Positions 8,844 through 16,514 of a stretch of DNA of 64,000 bases are shown here, piece after piece; positions within the stretch are counted from its first letter, which is position 1; each line of letters begins with the position of its first letter. Both the position numbers and the translations under genes were made by a program. Below the pieces are notes generated by a model. The model ran no database searches and was not told the origin of the DNA. It saw only the letters and a list, made by a program, of their open reading frames with translations. Source of the DNA: Bacillus sp. ISL-37 (GTDB lineage Bacteria; Bacillota; Bacilli; Bacillales; Cytobacillaceae); contig NZ_JAGGQL010000011.1 in NCBI RefSeq assembly GCF_018613315.1, positions 27,852 through 91,851 on the forward strand, written 5' to 3'.

Positions 8844-10083
8844 GATAATTAAAGTGATCTTCCTGTCGGCAGTTACATTGAGCCTGTCAGGTTGCTGGGA
8901 CCATAAGGAACTGGACGAGAAAGCATATGTCATTGGTATAGGACTTGATAAACATAATGTAGAGGGAAAGGTTAAAGTAACATATCTGATTGCAAACCCG
9001 GAGGTGGGTTCACAGCAGACTGCAGGCGGAGCGAATGAACCGTCACAGGAAATCGTGACTTTGGTCGCGGATGATTTTATCTCATCGCGTAATACAGCTA
9101 ATACTATAGTGGCGAAGGAAATATCCTACGATCTTCTCCAAGTTCTTATCGTCTCAGAAGAATTAGCCAGGGATCCTGATTTTATCAGGATGATATACAG
9201 TGCAACTAAGGACCGGGAAATTAAGCGAAGTGCGCAATTTATTGTCTCTCGGGAAAATGCAGGTGATTTTATAAAAAATAATAAGCCGAAAATTGAAACG
9301 AGACCCCATAAGTTTTTGGAACTAATGATCGAAAGGGGGCAGGAAACAGGCATGATTCCCGAAGCTGACCTGAATGGATTTTTCCGTGTCACGGAAAGCG
9401 ATGCAGATTTATATCTGGCGATTTACGCAACCACAGAAAAAATAGAGAAAGATGAAGCGCAAACAACAGATGATGACTTGCTGGCTGGGGAAATTCAAGT
9501 GGAGGGTACGACGAACAATGCCCAGTTTATTGGTTCGGCAGTATTTAAGGAAGGAAAAATGATTGGCAGAATAACAGGAGAAGAGACAAGGATATCGAGT
9601 CTGTTGGACAATACATGGAATACCGAGGATATCCTGACTGCCATTAAAGATCCGTTTGATGAAAGATATAAGCTGTCCATAAGGATATCTCAAAAAAGAG
9701 AAAATAAGTATAAGCTAATACCTGAAAAGGGCAGGCCGACCATTGAAATAGATGTTCCGTTATTTATTGAAGTATACAGCGACCCAAGCATGATCAATTA
9801 CGCAAAGAATAGAGAAAAGGTTAAAGAGCTTAAAAAGTCTCTTACTGCTGCGTTAGAAAAGAATTTCACGGAATTTATTCTGTATACCCAGCAAGAGTTA
9901 AAAGGAGATACATTTGATTTATCGATCCCCATGAGAAAAGAGTTTGCAACTCTAGGGGCATTCAGAGAATTTGACTGGATGAAGACATATCCTGATGCAA
10001 AAGTGAAGGTAAATGTCTCCATTCGATTTGGTGAATTTGGACGCCAGACGAAACTGCCTAAGCTTGAAGAAGTGAGGGATTAG
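8827..10083 (+). CDS. Spore germinant receptor C subunit, lipoprotein (GerAC/GerKC)
   Basis: The 418-residue protein begins with a lipoprotein signal ending LSLSGC, so Cys23 is the predicted lipid anchor. It continues with the GerAC-type CWDHKELDEKAYVIGIGLDK segment split across the lipobox. The C subunit sits on the outer face of the spore inner membrane. Length and order (A-B-C) are typical. It overlaps the B gene, and the D-like gene starts immediately after its stop. Confidence 0.95.
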   Translation: MKLHSKIIKVIFLSAVTLSLSGCWDHKELDEKAYVIGIGLDKHNVEGKVKVTYLIANPEVGSQQTAGGANEPSQEIVTLVADDFISSRNTANTIVAKEISYDLLQVLIVSEELARDPDFIRMIYSATKDREIKRSAQFIVSRENAGDFIKNNKPKIETRPHKFLELMIERGQETGMIPEADLNGFFRVTESDADLYLAIYATTEKIEKDEAQTTDDDLLAGEIQVEGTTNNAQFIGSAVFKEGKMIGRITGEETRISSLLDNTWNTEDILTAIKDPFDERYKLSIRISQKRENKYKLIPEKGRPTIEIDVPLFIEVYSDPSMINYAKNREKVKELKKSLTAALEKNFTEFILYTQQELKGDTFDLSIPMRKEFATLGAFREFDWMKTYPDAKVKVNVSIRFGEFGRQTKLPKLEEVRD

Positions 10084-10239
10084 ATGATAGTAATTATGTG
10101 GATTGCCATTGCTTTCATCATTATGTATTATTTATTATTTGGAATAACGCTCTGGCGGCAAAAAAATAAAATAGGATCTATTGTTGTCATTTTTTTAGCA
10201 TTAGCGTGTATCGCATTGCATTACATTTCTTATCAATGA
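10084..10239 (+). CDS. Small two-helix protein, candidate germinant receptor D subunit
   Basis: This 51-codon gene begins at the base after the C gene stop. It encodes two hydrophobic segments (about residues 3-19 and 32-48) around a short basic linker RQKNKIG. Small two-helix D proteins that modulate germinant receptor activity are known in or beside ger operons of Bacillus. Position and topology fit that role. No motif proves it. The ribosome site is a weak GTGAGG inside the end of the C gene, implying coupling. Confidence 0.72.
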   Translation: MIVIMWIAIAFIIMYYLLFGITLWRQKNKIGSIVVIFLALACIALHYISYQ

Positions 10240-10302
10240 ATGATGGCTCAATTGTCATTCTGGTCTCTTCCTCTTCTACAAATTTTTAAATTTTACAAAC
10301 AC

Positions 10303-10320
10303 TATGATAATATATACATA
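10303..10320. promoter_or_regulatory. PlcR-box-like palindrome upstream of the PlcR-like gene
   Basis: TATGATAATATATACATA matches the 18-bp PlcR box (TATGNAANNNNTTNCATA) at 10 of 12 defined positions. It lies 25 bp before the regulator start and just after a TTTACA hexamer at 10292. Autoregulation is the natural inference. The AT-rich context makes chance similarity possible. Confidence 0.5.
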
Positions 10321-10344
10321 ATTACGTTTAAATGGGGTGTAGGG

Positions 10345-11229
10345 ATGAGCCTGGTTGGATATAACTTCGGGGAAATTCTTCAGTCTTCAAGAAATTTTAA
10401 AGGATTGAATCCGGCAGAGTTGGCCGAAGGAATTTGTTCAGAAGCGGAAATAATTCAATTTGAGAAAGAAGAGAAATATCCAACGATCGACCAATTATAT
10501 AAAATGGCATTGAAGTTGGATGTTGAGCTTAATCACTTCTTTGACTTTGCATCTACTGATACCTATAATTATGCAATCGCCGTTACGGAATTAATTAAGA
10601 AATATAAGCGTGAACGGGATTATGCTGCGATCAATGAAATCATTCAAAAAGAGCAGGGTAATCCTCTGTTCAAGCATACTTCCTTCAGCCAATTTTTGCT
10701 GTGGCATGAGGGGATCAGTACATACTATCTTGAGGAAGATAAGGAGAAGTCCGTTGGTTTGCTATTTAAAGCTTTGTCTATGACCAATAAGGCGGATACT
10801 TTGACAGAACGTGAGATCGAGATTCTGACCAGTATCGCCATTGTTGAGAAAGATAGTGGAAACCTGGACAAGGCTGTTGAAGTTTTCCTTAGTGCCTTGA
10901 ATAATCTTGCAAGTCTCCCTCAGGTACAAGACTCAAGCATCTGGCTAAGGATTTTATATGGACTGGCCCAGGCATTATCGAAGCTGGAGAAATATGAAGA
11001 ATCACTTATATATTGCAGTAAAGGGATCGATAACTGTATATATGAAGAAAATATGTATTTATTTGGTGAACTTCATTACCAAACAGGCATGAATTTTATA
11101 AAATTGGGTAAATTAGAAAAAGGTAAAGGCTATCTGGAAAAAGCAATCACTATTTTTGGCCTACAGAAAAATGAGAAGTTTGCTAGTTTAGTAGAGACTG
11201 AAATGGAAAAATTATTGAAGTATTGTTAA
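10345..11229 (+). CDS. PlcR-like quorum-sensing regulator (HTH-TPR, RRNPP family)
   Basis: The 294-residue protein has an N-terminal XRE-type helix-turn-helix (about residues 8-66: an AELAEGICSEAEI recognition region followed by YPTIDQLYKMALKL). A helical tetratricopeptide-like domain follows (about 75-290). This is the layout of PlcR, NprR and Rgg-type receptors that bind an imported peptide. Length is close to PlcR (about 285 residues). The start at 10345 follows a weak GGGGTGTAGGG site. The longer frame from 10240 runs through the promoter region. A peptide precursor gene follows 42 bp downstream on the same strand, as papR follows plcR. No terminator separates it from the ger operon. Confidence 0.88.
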   Translation: MSLVGYNFGEILQSSRNFKGLNPAELAEGICSEAEIIQFEKEEKYPTIDQLYKMALKLDVELNHFFDFASTDTYNYAIAVTELIKKYKRERDYAAINEIIQKEQGNPLFKHTSFSQFLLWHEGISTYYLEEDKEKSVGLLFKALSMTNKADTLTEREIEILTSIAIVEKDSGNLDKAVEVFLSALNNLASLPQVQDSSIWLRILYGLAQALSKLEKYEESLIYCSKGIDNCIYEENMYLFGELHYQTGMNFIKLGKLEKGKGYLEKAITIFGLQKNEKFASLVETEMEKLLKYC

Positions 11230-11271
11230 TCCCATAATACTGAACAACCAGTGTAAGAGGAGGATTATAAA

Positions 11272-11859
11272 ATGAAAAAAGCTCTGTTATTGACTGCGAT
11301 TGCGACTGTACTTTTTGCTGCCATTGGGTTGGGCGCAACATCCTACAATGTTGCAGACCTTCCATCACAGCATTCACTGAAGGATTCGACAGTAGCGGAC
11401 CTGCCGTCCAAGCATTCACAGGAAGGCCAGACAGTAGCGGACTTGCCGTCCCAGCACTCGCAGGAAGGCCAGACAGTAGCAGACCTGCCGTCCCAGCATT
11501 CCCAGGAAGAGATAATAACAGTAGCGGACCTGCCGTCCCAGCATTCACAGGAAGGCCAGACAGTAGCGGACCTGCCGTCCCAGCATTCGCAGGAAGGCCA
11601 GACAGTAGCGGACCTGCCGTCCCAGCACTCGCAGGAAGGGCTAACAGTAGCAGACCTGCCGTCCCAGCACTCGCAAGAAGGCCAGACAGTAGCGGACTTG
11701 CCGTCGCAGCACTCGCAGGAAGGCCAGACAGTAGCGGACTTGCCGTCGCAGCACTCGCAGGAAGGCCAGACAGTAGCGGACTTGCCGTCGCAGCATTCAC
11801 AGGGTGATACAGCAGAGGATCTTCCTTCTCAACATAGTTATAGTAATACAATGTCGTAA
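11272..11859 (+). CDS. Multi-copy PapR-like pheromone precursor (12 tandem repeats)
   Basis: The 195-residue protein starts with a Sec signal peptide (about residues 1-24; basic MKK, then a hydrophobic core). From residue 27 it is almost wholly tandem repeat: 12 copies of VADLPSQHS, most followed by the linker QEGQT. Copy 2 has K for Q and the last copy begins AEDLPS. Unit length is 14 residues, with one unit of 15, one of 13 and a divergent C-terminal tail. The ADLPxxx core resembles the B. cereus PapR heptapeptides ADLPFEF and SDLPFEH. AGAGGAGG precedes the ATG, and the PlcR-like gene is directly upstream. I infer export, proteolytic release of many identical short peptides, re-import and binding to the regulator. 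The exact mature peptide is unknown. Confidence 0.85.
   Translation: MKKALLLTAIATVLFAAIGLGATSYNVADLPSQHSLKDSTVADLPSKHSQEGQTVADLPSQHSQEGQTVADLPSQHSQEEIITVADLPSQHSQEGQTVADLPSQHSQEGQTVADLPSQHSQEGLTVADLPSQHSQEGQTVADLPSQHSQEGQTVADLPSQHSQEGQTVADLPSQHSQGDTAEDLPSQHSYSNTMS
11350..11838 (+). repeat. 42-bp coding tandem repeat of the pheromone precursor
   Basis: Twelve units encode the repeated peptide. Neighbouring units are nearly identical in DNA as well as protein (units 5-10 differ at a few third positions), which indicates recent expansion or gene conversion. The first and last units are the most diverged. One unit has a 3-bp insertion and the eleventh a 3-bp deletion, so the frame is always kept. 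Confidence 0.97.
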
Positions 11860-11868
11860 ATTTTTACG

Positions 11869-11901
11869 CACAGCCTGAACCTGTTGGTCAGGTTGTTTTT
11901 T
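11869..11901 (+). terminator. Rho-independent terminator of the pheromone gene
   Basis: ACAGCCTGA pairs with TCAGGTTGT (one G-U pair) and runs into a T-tract, closing the regulator-pheromone unit. Confidence 0.85.
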
Positions 11902-11962
11902 ATGTTTTAAAACAATTTTGTTATACTCTTTAAAACTTTAACGTATATTTTTTCGGATTAGG

Positions 11963-11990
11963 AAAAGGCTCTGGGAACTTCCAGAACCTA
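11963..11990 (-). terminator. Rho-independent terminator, minus strand
   Basis: On the minus strand GGTTCTGG and CCAGAGCC pair and are followed by TTTTCC, downstream of the small secreted protein gene. Confidence 0.75.
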
Positions 11991-12035
11991 TAATATTTAT
12001 TATTAAATTGCTGATGGCCACATCGGCTACAAATT

Positions 12036-12293
12036 TTAGTCGACGATATCCATATGACTAGGGTCCATCATATTGAAGTTCTTGCTCGGCATGGCACCGT
12101 TTGTACCGTGGCAGTCATTGTACATTTGCTTGACTTCTTCATCGGACAAGCCTGGGTGCATCTTTTCGATTAACGGCTTCATTTGACCAAAATTAAAAGT
12201 ACCTTTACCTTCTGTCCCTTCTTCTGCAAAGGCAGCAGTGCTTGCTCCAATTATCAATGCTGCGCCAAAAAAACTTAACGTTAGTTTTTTCAT
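12036..12293 (-). CDS. Small secreted protein of unknown function
   Basis: This 85-residue protein has a Sec signal peptide ending near AFA|EEG (residue 23). The mature 62 residues contain GTFNFGQMKPLIEKMHPGLS and a single NDCHGTNG segment. Related short Bacillus proteins share the FNFGQM and CHG patterns, but I know of no function. The single Cys-His pair is too little for a c-type haem (CxxCH absent). The ATG at 12293 lies 11 nt behind AAAGGAG. Confidence 0.72.
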   Translation of the reverse strand: MKKLTLSFFGAALIIGASTAAFAEEGTEGKGTFNFGQMKPLIEKMHPGLSDEEVKQMYNDCHGTNGAMPSKNFNMMDPSHMDIVD

Positions 12294-12398
12294 GTCCTGG
12301 TCAGCTCCTTTCAGGTATACATAAATCTTACCGGGACAATTTGCAAAAACTAAGCAGAAGCAGTGACAAAGTTTTGAAATTTCACTGGAGGCTGGCAT

Positions 12399-12962
12399 AT
12401 GTCATTATTAGAAACTTTATCTGGCCAGCCGGTTTGGCTTGCCATTATCATTAGCCTTGCAGTCAGTATAGTGATCGCGATAGCAGGTATTGTTCCGAGT
12501 GCTTTTGTGACAGCTGCGAACATTGTTTATTTCGGATTTGTCTGGGGACTTCTTCTCTCCATTCTCGGCGAAGCATTAGGGGCAGTCATAAGTTTTATTT
12601 TGTATCGGAAAGGGCTTAAAAAGCTGAGTAGCAATATCGATTCATCAAAGTCGATTAACATATTGCAAAGGCTTAAGCAAACACATGGCATAGAGGCGTT
12701 CGTGCTTGTCATTTTACTAAGGCTTTTTCCGTTCGCACCATCCGGACTCGTCACCCTGTCCGCATCATACAGTAGGATGGGGACATGGGCCTTTGCGATT
12801 TCAAGTACTATTGGCAAAATACCGGCTCTTTTTATTGAGGCGTATTCAGTTCATACAGTACTTGGCTGGGAAACCGAATACCAGCTTGCTGCAGCAATTT
12901 TTGCGGTGGTAGCTGGGATTTGCTACTATTATTGGGCAGCAAAGAGAAAACGGAGGAAGTAG
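12399..12962 (+). CDS. TVP38/TMEM64 family membrane protein
   Basis: The 187-residue protein with about five hydrophobic segments matches the TVP38/TMEM64 (VTT domain) family, relatives of DedA proteins. The RLFPFAPSGLVTLSASYSRM region corresponds to the conserved central motif. A CTGGAGG site precedes the ATG. The lipoprotein gene starts 3 bp after its stop, so the two probably form an operon. Function is unknown. Confidence 0.85.
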   Translation: MSLLETLSGQPVWLAIIISLAVSIVIAIAGIVPSAFVTAANIVYFGFVWGLLLSILGEALGAVISFILYRKGLKKLSSNIDSSKSINILQRLKQTHGIEAFVLVILLRLFPFAPSGLVTLSASYSRMGTWAFAISSTIGKIPALFIEAYSVHTVLGWETEYQLAAAIFAVVAGICYYYWAAKRKRRK

Positions 12963-12965
12963 AAA

Positions 12966-13970
12966 ATGTTTAAATTTAGATTAGTGTTGATCACTATCCT
13001 TACAGCAGTCATGCTCGTGTTTACCGGATGTTCAGGTCAAGTAGATCAGGAACAGGGTAATGCTGCTTCTGAAGAAAATAAAGCGGAAAACGAGGAGCAA
13101 AAGGAACCTCAGGCGGAATCAGATACTGATTTTATTATTAAGGCAGAGCAACAAAAAATTGAACATATACATGGAATTGGTTACCCGGGAAATGATGAGG
13201 GATTATATGTGGCTTCCCACCATGGTTTGAAGATATTCAAAAATGATGAATGGCTGGAAACGACGGGTGAAAACCATGACTACATGGGGTTTCAGGCTGT
13301 TGAAGATGGCTTTTTTGCAAGTGGCCATCCAGCAGAGGGCTCAGACCTGAAAAATCCGCTTGGCCTTGTAAAAAGTACGGACAAGGGAAAAACACTTGAT
13401 AAAATAGCTTTTTACGGAGAGAGCGATTTTCATTTCCTCTCTGCGAGCTATCATGATAAAGTCTTATATTTGATTAATGAAGAACCCAATTCTGAGCTGG
13501 AGCGAGGCGTATATGTCTCCAAAGATAGAAGTGGAGCATGGGAGCCTGTAGAACTTAATGGACTGGATGCAAATTCCTTTGGTATGATCGCGGTTCATCC
13601 TGAAAACGGCGGAACCTTGGCGATGTCTACAAGGGAAGGCGTTTTTGTATCGGGCGATTTTGGGAAAACGATGACGAGAGCTGGAGATTATCAAATGGTA
13701 ACCGCTGCAGCCTATTCCAGGCAGTCCTTGTATATCGCACCAGTAATCCATGAAAAGATTAAGCTTGTCAGACTTTCACTAGAACAGCAAAATGCAGGGG
13801 AGGAGCTTCCAATCCCCATTCTTAATTATGACAATCCGATTACCTATATAGCAGCTGACCCAGAGCAGGAAGGGCGGATTGCATTCATCACCATCCTGAA
13901 CGATCTATACGAATCCGAGGATGGAGGCAAGACATGGAATCAGCTTCTGGAGAACGGAAGAATAGAATAG
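12966..13970 (+). CDS. BNR/sortilin-like repeat lipoprotein
   Basis: The 334-residue protein has a lipoprotein signal with lipobox VFTGC (Cys22), then a Glu- and Gln-rich linker to about residue 55. A beta-propeller-like domain follows, with Asp-box-type turns such as STDKGKT, SGDFGKT and SEDGGKTW. HIHGIGYPG near residue 62 is typical of the family often named F510_1955 glycosylhydrolase. Enzymatic activity is not demonstrated. It probably sits on the outer membrane face and is cotranscribed with the TVP38 gene. Confidence 0.78.
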   Translation: MFKFRLVLITILTAVMLVFTGCSGQVDQEQGNAASEENKAENEEQKEPQAESDTDFIIKAEQQKIEHIHGIGYPGNDEGLYVASHHGLKIFKNDEWLETTGENHDYMGFQAVEDGFFASGHPAEGSDLKNPLGLVKSTDKGKTLDKIAFYGESDFHFLSASYHDKVLYLINEEPNSELERGVYVSKDRSGAWEPVELNGLDANSFGMIAVHPENGGTLAMSTREGVFVSGDFGKTMTRAGDYQMVTAAAYSRQSLYIAPVIHEKIKLVRLSLEQQNAGEELPIPILNYDNPITYIAADPEQEGRIAFITILNDLYESEDGGKTWNQLLENGRIE

Positions 13971-13975
13971 GTGGA

Positions 13976-14003
13976 GCCACAGCATCGTTTGCCGTGGTTT
14001 TTT
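13976..14003 (+). terminator. Rho-independent terminator
   Basis: CCACAGC and GCCGTGG pair with one mismatch and run into six T residues after the lipoprotein gene. Confidence 0.75.
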
Positions 14004-14105
14004 GGCCTTTTCGCTATTGCAGCGACATCCAATTAGTCAGACACTACTCTCCCTGGGATACTTACTGACAAATGGTACTAAATTATTGCAAGGAATAAGC
14101 AGGCA

Positions 14106-14140
14106 CAGCAGCCAAGGCAAAATGGTTGCTGTTTTTTTTT
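14106..14140 (+). terminator. Second hairpin with long T-tract
   Basis: CAGCAGCCA and TGGTTGCTG pair (one G-U) before nine or ten T residues. It lies 100 bp after the first terminator, with no gene between, just upstream of sulfur operon 1. It could be a backup terminator or could end a short untranslated RNA. Confidence 0.7.
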
Positions 14141-14167
14141 ATCTTTTTTACAATATACGCATAGTTT

Positions 14168-14183
14168 TTACCGTAGAGGGTAT
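14168..14183. promoter_or_regulatory. CsoR/CstR-type operator candidate, sulfur operon 1
   Basis: TTACC-GTAGAG-GGTAT has the half-sites and 6-bp spacing of the other ATACC-N6-GGTAT palindromes here, with one mismatch. It lies 75 bp before the first gene of the operon. Regulator identity is inferred from similarity to CsoR-family operators. Confidence 0.55.
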
Positions 14184-14257
14184 ATAAACTAGGGGGGATT
14201 TTTGCAGTATGTATTCCGCGAATTCATAAATACTAATGTGTAGGAAGGGGGATTACT

Positions 14258-14836
14258 ATGTCAATTTCTGCGGATAAAGTACTGGACGCAAAAGGACTTG
14301 CGTGCCCGATGCCGATTGTCAAAACAAAGAAAACCATGAATGAGTTAGAGCCAGGGCAAGTCATCGAAGTGCAGGCTACTGACAAAGGATCTACGACAGA
14401 TCTAAAAGCATGGGCTCAAAGTACAGGCAATCAATACCTCGGTACAATAACTGAAGGAGATGTGCTTAAACACTATCTTCGTAAGGCTAGTGAAGAAGAA
14501 CTAAACAATGAGTCACCTCATCCACACACAGCTTCACTTGAGGACGTGCTGGCGAAGCTTGAGGGAAATGAAAAAATAACGATTCTGGATGTCAGGGAAT
14601 CAGCTGAATACGCTTTTGGACACATTCCGAATGCAAAATCAATTCCACTTGGGGAGTTGGAGCAGCGTTTCAATGAACTGGATCCTGAAGAAGATGTATA
14701 TATCATTTGCCGCTCCGGCTCAAGAAGTGACATGGCAGCCAAGAAGCTGTCTGAAAAAGGATTCAAAAAAACAATTAATGTCGTTTCGGGAATGAAGGAC
14801 TGGACAGGCCCTACCGAAACTTCAGTTGAAAAATAG
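14258..14836 (+). CDS. TusA-rhodanese fusion sulfurtransferase
   Basis: The 192-residue protein joins an N-terminal TusA domain (LACPMP, Cys16) to a C-terminal rhodanese domain (about residues 95-185) with active-site loop CRSGSR (Cys151). Both are persulfide-carrying cysteines, so the protein can relay sulfane sulfur. It resembles CstA-like multidomain sulfurtransferases. It leads an operon with DsrE and rhodanese-MBL genes behind an operator-like palindrome. A close paralogue lies at 30229. AAGGGGG precedes the ATG. Confidence 0.93.
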   Translation: MSISADKVLDAKGLACPMPIVKTKKTMNELEPGQVIEVQATDKGSTTDLKAWAQSTGNQYLGTITEGDVLKHYLRKASEEELNNESPHPHTASLEDVLAKLEGNEKITILDVRESAEYAFGHIPNAKSIPLGELEQRFNELDPEEDVYIICRSGSRSDMAAKKLSEKGFKKTINVVSGMKDWTGPTETSVEK

Positions 14837-14848
14837 GAGGAACCAAAA

Positions 14849-15238
14849 ATGAAAGTAGCTATCATCGCCTCTAACGGCGGAATGTTCGACGCATACAAAG
14901 TATTCAATATCGCGACTGCAGCAGCAGCAACAGACGCAGAAGTGGGAATCTTCTTCACGTTTGAAGGGTTGAACCTGATCCATAAGGAAGCGCACAAGCA
15001 ACTTCCTATGCCTGCAGGAACTGAACACTTCCAGGAAGGTTTCGCAAGAGAAAACGTTCCTCCAGTAGAACAGCTTGTTGAAATGGCAGCTGAAATGGGC
15101 GTGAAAATGATCGCTTGCCAGATGACAATGGATGTAATGTCTCTTCAGAAAGATCAGTTTGTTGATGAAATCGATGTAGGTGGAGCCGCTTCATTCCTTC
15201 ACTTCGCAAGCGACGCTGACATTACATTGACATTTTAA
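14849..15238 (+). CDS. DsrE/DsrF-like sulfur carrier protein
   Basis: The 129-residue cytoplasmic protein has a DsrE-type fold: [11 protein letters not shown] at the start and the conserved segment [12 protein letters not shown], whose cysteine is the likely persulfide carrier. It starts 12 bp after the fusion gene, behind TAGGAGG. Context implies sulfane sulfur transfer with its neighbours. Confidence 0.9.
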   Translation: MKVAIIASNGGMFDAYKVFNIATAAAATDAEVGIFFTFEGLNLIHKEAHKQLPMPAGTEHFQEGFARENVPPVEQLVEMAAEMGVKMIACQMTMDVMSLQKDQFVDEIDVGGAASFLHFASDADITLTF

Positions 15239-15266
15239 GAAATCAAAGCATAACAGGAGGAATCAA

Positions 15267-16388
15267 ATGGTACAGACAATCTCAGCGAAAGAAATAGCGC
15301 AAAAAGTCATTAACCATGAAGACCTGTTTATCCTTGATGCAAGAAATACAGATGACTTCGATGATTGGAAAATCGAAGGCCGAAATGTGAAAGTCCACAA
15401 TACTCCGTACTTTGACCTGCTTGAAGGAATCGATCCAATAAAGGATGTTTTGCCTAAAGATCAGGAGATTTATGTCGTATGTGCAAAAGGTGGATCGTCC
15501 GAGTTTGTTGCCGAGCAAATTGAAGAGGCAGGTTACTCAAATGTTTATTCTATTGAAGGCGGCATGAAAGCCTGGAGTGAATATTTGGAGCCTGTGAAAA
15601 TCGGCGGCTTTAAGGACGGCGGTTCCCTTTACCAGTTTGTCCGTATCGGAAAAGGATGCCTTTCCTACCTCGTTGAATCAAATGGCGAGGCTGCAATTAT
15701 CGATACAAACCGGATGATTGAACAGTATGAAGAGTTCATGTCAGGCAAGGACTACAAGTTAGTTGCCCTGCTCGATACACACCTTCATGCTGACCATATT
15801 TCTGGTGGAAGAAAGCTAGCTGAAAAAGTGGGAGCTAAATACTACCTCCCGCCTAAAGACGCTGAAGAAGTAACGTTCCAATATGAGCCTCTTCAAGATG
15901 GCGATGAAATCAAGGTTGGAAACGCCGTAATCCGTTCAGTGTACTCTCCGGGTCATACAATCGGAAGTACTTCGTTCATCATTGATGACCAATATTTATT
16001 GACTGGTGACATTCTGTTCATTGACTCAATTGGACGCCCTGACCTGGCCGGATTGGCTCAGGACTGGGTAGGAGATTTGAGGAACACTTTATACAAACGA
16101 TATAAAGAACTTGCGGATGAACTACTTGTTCTGCCAGCTCACTATATGGGAATCAATGAAATGAATGATGACGGCAGCGTTTCAGAAAAACTTGGCGTCC
16201 TGTATGCCGAGAACCACGGTTTGCAAATCGACAATGAAGATACGTTCAGGAAGACAGTTACCGAGAACCTTCCGCCACAGCCTAATTCCTACCAGGAAAT
16301 CAGGCAGATGAATATGGGTAAAATCAACCCGGATATCGAAGAACAGCAAGAAATGGAGATTGGCCCGAACCGATGTGCAGTTAGATAA
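15267..16388 (+). CDS. Rhodanese-MBL fusion, persulfide dioxygenase-like
   Basis: The 373-residue protein has an N-terminal rhodanese domain (active loop CAKGGSS, Cys72) and a metallo-beta-lactamase domain with [11 protein letters not shown] (His172, His174, Asp176, His177), GHTIGSTSF and the [12 protein letters not shown] motif. ETHE1-type persulfide dioxygenases share these MBL motifs. Glutathione, bacillithiol or coenzyme A persulfide could be the substrate. AGGAGG precedes the ATG. A paralogue of the same length is at 30851. Confidence 0.92.
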   Translation: MVQTISAKEIAQKVINHEDLFILDARNTDDFDDWKIEGRNVKVHNTPYFDLLEGIDPIKDVLPKDQEIYVVCAKGGSSEFVAEQIEEAGYSNVYSIEGGMKAWSEYLEPVKIGGFKDGGSLYQFVRIGKGCLSYLVESNGEAAIIDTNRMIEQYEEFMSGKDYKLVALLDTHLHADHISGGRKLAEKVGAKYYLPPKDAEEVTFQYEPLQDGDEIKVGNAVIRSVYSPGHTIGSTSFIIDDQYLLTGDILFIDSIGRPDLAGLAQDWVGDLRNTLYKRYKELADELLVLPAHYMGINEMNDDGSVSEKLGVLYAENHGLQIDNEDTFRKTVTENLPPQPNSYQEIRQMNMGKINPDIEEQQEMEIGPNRCAVR

Positions 16389-16391
16389 ATA

Positions 16392-16423
16392 GAAAGGGGT
16401 ACCTAATGCAGGGTACTCCTTTT
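16392..16423 (+). terminator. Rho-independent terminator of sulfur operon 1
   Basis: AAAGGGGTACC and GGGTACTCCTTT pair around a short loop and end in T residues. Confidence 0.85.
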
Positions 16424-16514
16424 GTATATAAGGTAAAAAGGCTTTTTCCATAAGCTTCATGCCAATCAGGACGTTTATGGAAATAGCTTTAAAAGAGGTG
16501 GAGGAGAGGATACT

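Noticed and set aside
11183..11851. Long minus-strand frame of 222 codons with GLPASAG-type repeats opposite the pheromone gene
   Set aside because: It mirrors the 42-bp repeats of the plus-strand gene, has no ribosome site, and overlaps the regulator end. The plus strand has the signal peptide and Shine-Dalgarno site.
14002..14187. Plus-strand frame of 61 codons before sulfur operon 1
   Set aside because: It spans a terminator hairpin and T-tract and has no ribosome site.
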